19,079 nucleotides of DNA from an uncultured Succinatimonas sp. (GTDB taxonomy: Bacteria > Pseudomonadota > Gammaproteobacteria > Enterobacterales > Succinivibrionaceae), in the NCBI GenBank assembly GCA_900552905.1, contig USBR01000019.1, positions 1 through 19,079 on the forward strand, given 5' to 3'. Of the stretch, positions 13,898-19,079 are shown in pieces. Position 1 is the stretch's first letter; every line of letters begins with the position of its first letter. The notes beneath the pieces were generated by a model. It saw nothing but the letters and a program-made list of their open reading frames with translations. It made no database searches and was not told where the DNA came from. The translations under genes and the position numbers were made by a program.

Positions 13898-16492
13898 TTA
13901 GGCAACTACGATATTAACTAAGCGGCCCTTAACGTAGATGATCTTCTTAACTTCCTTCTCAGATGTGAATTTCTGCACCTCAGCTTTAGCTAAGACTAAG
14001 GCCTTAACCTCGTCCTCAGAAGCCTCAGGTGAGACATTGACACGAGCGCGGACCTTACCGTTAATCTGTACGACTAAGGTGATTTCCTCAGCCTTCAGAG
14101 CCTGCGGATCCACCTTAGGCCAAGAAGCAGTATCGATAAGCTCGCTGTGACCTAAAAGCTCCCACAGTTCAAAGCAGATATGCGGGGTGATAGGGTAGAG
14201 CATGAGAACTACAGAGGAGTATATCTCATAGCGTAAAGCTACAGATACCGGATCGGTAGCGGTGAACTTACCGGCGCTATTTAAGAGCTCCATAATGGCG
14301 GCAATAGCGGTATTGAAGGTCTGACGGCGACCGATATCGTCGGTAACCTTGTCGATGGTGACGTGAAGCTCATGACGCAGACGACGCTGTTCGGCATTGA
14401 GTTTTGAAACATCTAAAGGTTCAGCCTTGCCTAAGGCGATGAGATCCTCAACTTGTGAGTAGAGCTTGCGTAAGAAGCGCTGTGAGCCCTCAACACCAGA
14501 CTGACGCCACTCTAAGGTAAGCTCAGCAGGAGAGGCGAACATTAAGAATAAACGTACAGTATCAGCACCGTACATATTGACCATGTTCTCAGGATCGATA
14601 CCATTAGCCTTAGACTTAGACATCTTGATCATGCCCTCGTGATGGAGAGTATGACCGTCCTTATCCACAGCCTTAGTGATATTGCCCTTATCATCGCGGG
14701 TGGTGATGGCATCTAAGGGGTTAACCCAGCACTTAGTACCATTTTCATCTAAATAATAGAAGGCATCAGCTAAAACCATGCCCTGGCATAATAAGCGCTT
14801 GAACGGCTCATCATACTTAACCATGCCAGCATCGCGTAAGAGCTTGAAGAAGAAGCGGGAGTAGAGCAAGTGTAAAACTGCGTGCTCAATACCACCGATA
14901 TACTGATCGACAGGTAACCAATAATTAGCGGCATCCTTATCGAACATTTCCTTCTCATCGCGCGGTGAGCAGTAACGAGCATAATACCAAGAGGATTCCA
15001 TGAAGGTATCAAAGGTATCAGTCTCGCGGGTAGCAGCCTTGCCCTTATAGGAGGTCTTATACCAAGACTCATCGGTCTTTAACGGGGAGATCACACCGTC
15101 GATCTTGACGTTCTCAGGTAAGGTTACCGGGAGGTTGCACTCTTCCTCAGGTACAAGTTCACCGGTCTCATCGATAGAGAGCATCGGGATCGGGGCACCC
15201 CAGTAACGCTGACGGGAAATACACCAGTCACGCAGACGATAATTAACCTTGCGCTCAGCACAGCCTAAGGACTCGAGCTTATTGGCAATAGCGACAAAGG
15301 CCTCATCGAAGTTCATGCCATCAAATTCGCCGGAATTGTAGGCAATACCGTGCTCAGTAAAGGCAGCCTCAGAGACATCAGCCTCGCTCTTATCAGCAGG
15401 ACGGATGACCGGCATAATGTCGATGCCGTACTTCTTAGCAAATTCATAATCGCGCTGATCGTGAGCCGGTACGGACATAACAGCACCGGTACCATAATCC
15501 ATGATGACGAAGTTAGCCACATAGATAGGAACACGACGACCATTGATAGGGTGGATGGCGTATAAACCAGTGGCCATACCCTTCTTTTCCATGGTGGCGA
15601 TATCAGCCTCAGCAAACTTCTGGGTACGGCACTCTTTGCAGAAAGCTTCGAGATCAGGATTAGTCTCACAGCACTTCTTTACTAACGGGTGGTTAGCGGC
15701 GATGGAGATATAGGTGATACCCATGAAGGTGTCAGGACGGGTGGTATAGACCGTGAAGGTATCGCTGCTGTTTTCAACCTTGAAGGTGATATTGAGACCT
15801 TCAGAGCGACCGATCCAATTGCGCTGCATGGTGCGTACGCGCTCAGGCCAGCCTTCAAGCATGTCGATATCTTTGAGTAATTCTTCAGCATAAGCGGTGA
15901 TCTTTAAGTACCACTGCGGAATTTCACGCAGTTCCACCTTAGAGCCACAACGCCAGCAGCAACCGTCTTCAACCTGCTCATTTGCCAATACGGTATGATC
16001 AACCGGGCACCAGTTAACGGTGGAGACTTTCTTATAAACTAAGCCGCGCTTGTAGAGCTCAGAGAAGAACTTCTGCTCCCAACGATAGTATTCAGGGTGG
16101 CAAGTAGCAACTTCACGGGCCCAGTCATAGGAAATACCTAAGGACTTAAGCTGTTTTTTCATGTACTCGATATTAGCGTAAGTCCACTCGCCAGGCTGAC
16201 GATTGTTCTTAATAGCGGCGTTTTCAGCCGGCATACCGAAGGCATCCCAGCCGATAGGAGCTAACACATTCTTGCCCTGTAAGCGCTGGAAACGGGCGAT
16301 GACGTCACCGATGGTGTAATTACGTACGTGACCCATGTGTAGGCGTCCGGACGGATACGGGAACATGACTAAGCAATAATATTTTTCGCGATTGGGATCT
16401 TCCTTAGCGTGGAAGGTTTGATGCTCTTCCCAATATTTTTGAACCCTAGGCTCAATTTCCTGAGGGTTATAGGCAGCTTTGTTAGCAGACAT
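13898..16492 (-). CDS. leuS: leucyl-tRNA synthetase
   Basis: Charges tRNA-Leu with leucine. From the ATG at 16492 the product has 864 residues (E. coli 860). It shows [16 protein letters not shown], the class I HMGH motif in [19 protein letters not shown] (52-55), the CP1 editing domain with [21 protein letters not shown] and [19 protein letters not shown], and the [12 protein letters not shown] catalytic loop near residue 630. The anticodon-binding and C-terminal domains follow. A longer frame begins at a TTG at 16546, but the ATG has GGAG 9 nt upstream and matches the E. coli N terminus, so I chose the ATG. It has its own promoter (16568-16596) and terminator. Confidence 0.97.
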   Translation of the reverse strand: MSANKAAYNPQEIEPRVQKYWEEHQTFHAKEDPNREKYYCLVMFPYPSGRLHMGHVRNYTIGDVIARFQRLQGKNVLAPIGWDAFGMPAENAAIKNNRQPGEWTYANIEYMKKQLKSLGISYDWAREVATCHPEYYRWEQKFFSELYKRGLVYKKVSTVNWCPVDHTVLANEQVEDGCCWRCGSKVELREIPQWYLKITAYAEELLKDIDMLEGWPERVRTMQRNWIGRSEGLNITFKVENSSDTFTVYTTRPDTFMGITYISIAANHPLVKKCCETNPDLEAFCKECRTQKFAEADIATMEKKGMATGLYAIHPINGRRVPIYVANFVIMDYGTGAVMSVPAHDQRDYEFAKKYGIDIMPVIRPADKSEADVSEAAFTEHGIAYNSGEFDGMNFDEAFVAIANKLESLGCAERKVNYRLRDWCISRQRYWGAPIPMLSIDETGELVPEEECNLPVTLPENVKIDGVISPLKTDESWYKTSYKGKAATRETDTFDTFMESSWYYARYCSPRDEKEMFDKDAANYWLPVDQYIGGIEHAVLHLLYSRFFFKLLRDAGMVKYDEPFKRLLCQGMVLADAFYYLDENGTKCWVNPLDAITTRDDKGNITKAVDKDGHTLHHEGMIKMSKSKANGIDPENMVNMYGADTVRLFLMFASPAELTLEWRQSGVEGSQRFLRKLYSQVEDLIALGKAEPLDVSKLNAEQRRLRHELHVTIDKVTDDIGRRQTFNTAIAAIMELLNSAGKFTATDPVSVALRYEIYSSVVLMLYPITPHICFELWELLGHSELIDTASWPKVDPQALKAEEITLVVQINGKVRARVNVSPEASEDEVKALVLAKAEVQKFTSEKEVKKIIYVKGRLVNIVVA

Positions 16493-16567
16493 CAACTGTT
16501 GCTCCGATAGTTTTAAGAGGGAAAAAATCCTCTTTTCAAAATGCAAAATAGTTATTTATTTTGCCAC

Positions 16568-16596
16568 AGATTAAAACGTTGTGCGAATTTTATCAA
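16568..16596 (-). promoter_or_regulatory. probable leuS promoter
   Basis: On the minus strand TTGATA (16596-16591) and TAATCT (16573-16568) are 17 bp apart. The same TTGATA -35 occurs at rpsF. The leader would be about 65-70 nt and contains a hairpin, AAGAGG 16515-16520 with CCTCTT 16529-16534, upstream of the Shine-Dalgarno. GGCAAAA (16602-16608) and TTTTGCC (16559-16565) are inverted copies bracketing the promoter. Confidence 0.6.
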
Positions 16597-16626
16597 AAAT
16601 AGGCAAAACTTAGCGGTCTTGTGGTG

Positions 16627-16672
16627 AAAAAAGGGGCATAAAAAGGGCAATGAGGGGCATAAATTGCCCCTC
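16627..16672 (-). terminator. cysK terminator with three alternative 3' arms
   Basis: Read on the minus strand, a 5' arm GAGGGGCAA (from 16672) can pair with TGCCCCTC (16659-16652), with TTGCCC (16650-16645) followed by TTTTT, or with TGCCCC (16638-16633) followed by TTTTTT. The second and third pairings look like standard terminators because a T-run follows directly. A 10-bp direct repeat, plus strand GGGGCATAAA at 16633 and 16654, underlies this. Confidence 0.75.
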
Positions 16673-16678
16673 TAGGCT

Positions 16679-17611
16679 TTAATCTTGTTGATAAAGTGGG
16701 GTGGAGAGGTAGCGATCGCCATTGTCAGGCAAAATTACCACTATAGTTTTTCCCGCATTTTCCTCTTTTTTCGCCTCTTTAATGGCGGCGGCAACTGCAG
16801 CTCCTGAGGAAATACCGATAAATAAGCCCTCGCTTTGCGCGAGGGTGCGCCCTATATCAAAGGACTCATCATCGCTGACAGTAATGACTTTATCGACAAC
16901 GCTTTTATCATAATTTTTAGGAATAAAGCCTGCCGAGATACCCTGAATTTTATGAACGCCAGCCTTACCGCCACTTAAAACGGCAGAGCTTTCAGCTTCG
17001 ACAGCGATAATTTGCACCTGAGGGTTTTGTTCTTTTAAATAACGACCGACACCGCTGATAGTTCCGGCTGAGCCTACGGCACTGATAAAGGCATCGACCT
17101 TACCTTCAGTGTCTTCCCAAATCTCAGGACCTGTGGTCTCATAATGGGAGAGGGCATTAGCTTCATTTTCAAATTGCTGCGGAATATAGACATGAGGATT
17201 GTCGCGGGCCATAGCCTCGGCTTTAGCAATAGCGCCATTCATACCTAAAGAGCCTTGTGTGAGTATAAGCTCAGCTCCATAAGCTTTGAGAATATTGCGT
17301 CTTTCAACTGACATAGTCTCAGGTAAGACGAGGGTGACCTTAAGGCCTAAGGAGGCGCCGATGAGAGCTAAACCAATACCAGTATTACCTGATGTAGGCT
17401 CCACAATAATAGTATCTTTAGTAATTTTGCCGCTTTTTAAGCCTTCTTTAATCATATAGAGCGCGGCGCGATCTTTTACGGAGCCACCGGGATTTACGGC
17501 CTCAAATTTAGCTAAGATGCGAGCTTTTAAGCCATAAGCTTTATTTAAATTATTAAGCTCAACTAAGGGAGTGTGACCTATAAGATCGATGACGGAAGAG
17601 TAGATAGGCAT
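16679..17611 (-). CDS. cysK: cysteine synthase (O-acetylserine sulfhydrylase)
   Basis: A PLP enzyme of the beta family that makes cysteine from O-acetylserine and sulfide. The 310 residues show the PLP lysine in NPGGSVKDRAA (K46), the substrate loop TSGNTG (73-78), QFENEANALSHYETTGPEIW, the KIQGISAGFIP segment that distinguishes cysteine synthases, and VVILPDNGDRYLSTPLY at the end. The phosphate-binding loop, commonly GTGGT, reads GSAGT (180-184), a mild but visible change. Separation of CysK from CysM rests on overall similarity. AAGGA lies about 7 nt before the ATG. A monocistronic unit between the ldhA terminator and its own; I saw no convincing -35/-10 pair in the 50-bp gap upstream. Confidence 0.93.
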   Translation of the reverse strand: MPIYSSVIDLIGHTPLVELNNLNKAYGLKARILAKFEAVNPGGSVKDRAALYMIKEGLKSGKITKDTIIVEPTSGNTGIGLALIGASLGLKVTLVLPETMSVERRNILKAYGAELILTQGSLGMNGAIAKAEAMARDNPHVYIPQQFENEANALSHYETTGPEIWEDTEGKVDAFISAVGSAGTISGVGRYLKEQNPQVQIIAVEAESSAVLSGGKAGVHKIQGISAGFIPKNYDKSVVDKVITVSDDESFDIGRTLAQSEGLFIGISSGAAVAAAIKEAKKEENAGKTIVVILPDNGDRYLSTPLYQQD

Positions 17612-17660
17612 AAGACATCCTTAATGTAATCAAACTTGTGTTTATCTTAAGTCTTTTTAT

Positions 17661-17684
17661 AAAAAAAGGGAGCTTAAAGCTCCC
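17661..17684 (-). terminator. ldhA terminator
   Basis: GGGAGC (17668-17673) pairs with GCTCCC (17679-17684) around TTAAA. On the minus strand seven T residues (17667-17661) follow directly. It stops ldhA transcription before cysK. Confidence 0.9.
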
Positions 17685-17703
17685 CTTTGCCCACAAATTG
17701 TGT

Positions 17704-18708
17704 TTATAAAACCTCGTTGAGGTATTCACCCTTATCAAAATAAGCTTGGCAGTTATTTAAGGTAGTGGTGACGATATTAGTCATAGCCTCACGGGTAAAG
17801 AAGGCCTGATGTGAGGTAACTAAGACATTGTTATAGCTTAAAAGGTGTGACAGTCTATCGTCGGTGATGACCTTATCGGATTTATCCTGATAGAAATAGG
17901 TACGCTCATCTTCATAGACATCAAGGCCGGCAGCACCGATCTTGCCTGATTTTAGACCATCAACTAATGCCTGTGAGTCGATAAGCGGGCCACGACCGGT
18001 ATTGATGATCATTACGCCATCTTTCATCTTAGAGACCGCCTCAGCATTGATAAGATGACGATTTTCAGGGGTTAAAGGGCAGTTTAAAGAGATGATATCG
18101 GCATGAGCATAGAGTTCATCTAAGCTTACATATTTAATGCCAGCTTCCGCGGCATATTTAGCATCAGGATAGATATCAAAGGCTAAGATATTCATGCCAA
18201 AGCCCTTGAGGATTTGAATGAGGATACGGGCGATCTTACCGGTGCCGACGATACCGGCAGTCTTACCGTGCAGATCAAAACCCATCAGGCCATTGAGAGT
18301 AAAATTACCATCACGGGTACGCAGATAGGCTCTATGGGTCTTGCGATTGAGAGCCATGATAAGAGCGACTACATGCTCAGCGATAGCATAGGGCGAATAG
18401 GCAGGGACACGTACAACGTGTAAGCCTAATTCTTTAGCGGCGTTTAAATCGACATTATTGAAGCCAGCGCAACGCAGAGCAATGAGCTTGACGCCATTGT
18501 CTGCTAAGATTTTTAAAACCTCGCGATCGCCACGATCGTTGACGAAAATACACACGGCTTTAGCACCTAAAGTCTGTGAGGCATTGTGCAGATCTAAGAA
18601 GGAACGGTGATATTGCAGTTCAAAACCATAATTATCGCGCGCATTGATCTCGCTGAAGAGATGACGATCATAGCTATGGGTACCGAAGAAGGTGATTTTT
18701 TCTGCCAT
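17704..18708 (-). CDS. ldhA: fermentative D-lactate dehydrogenase
   Basis: Reduces pyruvate to D-lactate with NADH, regenerating NAD during fermentation. The 334 residues align closely with E. coli LdhA (329): AVCIFVNDRG, IALRCAGFNNVDLNAAKELGL, RVPAYSPYAIAEH, NRKTHRAYLRTRDGNF and the Rossmann loop G155-T-G157-K-I-A160. The catalytic residues of the D-2-hydroxyacid dehydrogenase family are R239 (NTGRG), E268 (EDERT) and H300 (TSHQAFF). GGAGG lies 6 nt before the ATG. It is monocistronic, with a strong terminator and a striking dyad over the promoter. A related 2-hydroxyacid specificity cannot be excluded, but the match to LdhA is specific. Confidence 0.95.
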   Translation of the reverse strand: MAEKITFFGTHSYDRHLFSEINARDNYGFELQYHRSFLDLHNASQTLGAKAVCIFVNDRGDREVLKILADNGVKLIALRCAGFNNVDLNAAKELGLHVVRVPAYSPYAIAEHVVALIMALNRKTHRAYLRTRDGNFTLNGLMGFDLHGKTAGIVGTGKIARILIQILKGFGMNILAFDIYPDAKYAAEAGIKYVSLDELYAHADIISLNCPLTPENRHLINAEAVSKMKDGVMIINTGRGPLIDSQALVDGLKSGKIGAAGLDVYEDERTYFYQDKSDKVITDDRLSHLLSYNNVLVTSHQAFFTREAMTNIVTTTLNNCQAYFDKGEYLNEVL

Positions 18709-18749
18709 TTGAGGCCTCCGCTTACATTTATGTTTGCTCTAAGAGCTAA

Positions 18750-18776
18750 GTTATAGCGCAACTTGTTGTATGGCAA
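18750..18776 (-). promoter_or_regulatory. candidate ldhA promoter
   Basis: On the minus strand TTGCCA (18776-18771) and TATAAC (18755-18750) are 15 bp apart, shorter than ideal. Such spacing often goes with regulated promoters. The -35 lies inside the right-hand part of the dyad at 18766-18795. The leader to the ATG would be about 35 nt. Confidence 0.5.
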
Positions 18777-18795
18777 CGATTTTACTGCCATACAA
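18766..18795. promoter_or_regulatory. perfect 10-10-10 bp dyad over the ldhA promoter, probable operator
   Basis: TTGTATGGCA (18766-18775) and TGCCATACAA (18786-18795) are perfect inverted copies separated by exactly 10 bp, so the half-site centres are 20 bp apart, about two helical turns. It overlaps the -35 element, is not followed by a T-run, and lies upstream of the expected transcript start, so it should act as DNA rather than RNA. It does not match the classical Rex, FNR, CRP, ArcA or PdhR consensus as I know them. Confidence 0.65.
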
Positions 18796-19079
18796 TGAAA
18801 AAAATGTTAATTTTATGAATAATATTATGAAAAACTTAATAAAATAATTTACGTTTTGAAGGCTTGATGGTCAGATTTTGTCTATTAGATTGGATTGTGC
18901 TGATTTTGCGGGCCGATTTTGCATAAAAGCGCAGAGGAAGGCGCGCCTTTTGTCATTAGTTGTTAAAAAGATGGCAAAAAATAGTAGAATAAAGAAAGTT
19001 TGCTTTGTTTAAAAAAGCTTTTAGCCGACATCGATCAGTAAAAACTTCTGATTTTTGTCTTTGTCCAAATTTACCATTT
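18796..19079. other. AT-rich non-coding region at the right edge
   Basis: No recognisable gene. It holds four GATTTTG-like words (18874, 18902, 18915, and GATTTTTG at 19050), a perfect 12-bp palindrome AAGGCGCGCCTT (18938-18949), and a weak rightward promoter-like pair, TTGTTA (18960-18965) and TAGAAT (18985-18990) with a 19-bp spacer. It probably contains the control region of a gene starting beyond the window. Confidence 0.5.

Noticed and set aside
15313..15669. 118-codon minus-strand frame inside leuS
   Set aside because: Out-of-frame shadow of leuS, whose frame has full-length motif support. The peptide has no domain-like pattern.
17612..17660. Promoter for cysK
   Set aside because: TAAGAT and GATAAA could be -10 elements, but no suitable -35 sits at 16-18 bp because the ldhA terminator occupies that space. 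I did not list it.
18940..18947. GGCGCGCC, an AscI-type site, as a cloning scar
   Set aside because: It is part of a slightly longer natural palindrome. No vector or linker sequence lies nearby.
1..19079. CRISPR array, insertion sequence, prophage or integron
   Set aside because: No regularly spaced repeats, transposase or integrase frames, terminal repeats or target duplications were seen. Gene order is conserved housekeeping.

Overview
The window is a chromosomal housekeeping stretch from a gammaproteobacterium. The evidence is the conserved cell-envelope cluster leuS / lptE-holA-nadD-rsfS-rlmH-mrdA-rodA-(mltB)-rlpA-dacA-ybeD, together with SanA, a Dam-type methylase, an E. coli-like LdhA and the rpsF-rpsR-rplI operon. 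Strong use of the leucine codon TTA, moderate AT content, an LdhA-type fermentation gene and the absence of lipB-lipA behind ybeD would suit an anaerobic or fermentative lineage such as Succinivibrionaceae. That family placement is inference, not proof.

Layout. 1-349: no convincing gene; a possible tail of an upstream gene, a hairpin terminator, a good sigma-70 promoter and a structured leader. 350-1490 (+): rpsF-rpsR-rplI with no priB between rpsF and rpsR, closed by a strong terminator. 1607-2476 (+): a solitary DNA adenine methylase that resembles DpnM/DpnIIA at least as much as E. coli Dam. It converges on the long leftward operon across a terminator at 2484-2507. 2523-13763 (-): twelve tightly packed genes, lptE-holA-nadD-rsfS-rlmH-mrdA-rodA-mltB-rlpA-dacA-ybeD-sanA, several overlapping by 4 nt and apparently read from one extended -10 promoter near 13805. 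13898-16492 (-): leuS with its own promoter and terminator. 16679-17611 (-): cysK. 17704-18708 (-): ldhA. 18709-19079: the ldhA control region, then AT-rich DNA without a recognised gene.

How the genes fit together. The leftward operon joins outer-membrane assembly (LptE), replication (HolA), NAD synthesis (NadD) and ribosome maturation or silencing (RlmH, RsfS) to the rod-elongation machinery (PBP2, RodA) and peptidoglycan remodelling (MltB, RlpA, PBP5/6-like DacA), ending with SanA. Placing mltB between rodA and rlpA matches the Pseudomonas order rather than E. coli.

I found no mobile element, CRISPR array, toxin-antitoxin pair or defence island, and nothing I would call a new multi-gene system. 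The best leads are regulatory. A perfect 10-10-10 bp dyad overlaps the -35 of ldhA. A near-perfect dyad with a GATC in each arm brackets the -10 of the envelope operon. The rpsF leader has a likely pseudoknot. One terminator 5' arm after cysK has three possible 3' partners. Among the proteins, a SanA with a long tail sits where lipB-lipA usually lies, and NadD has HKDH where HxGH is expected.
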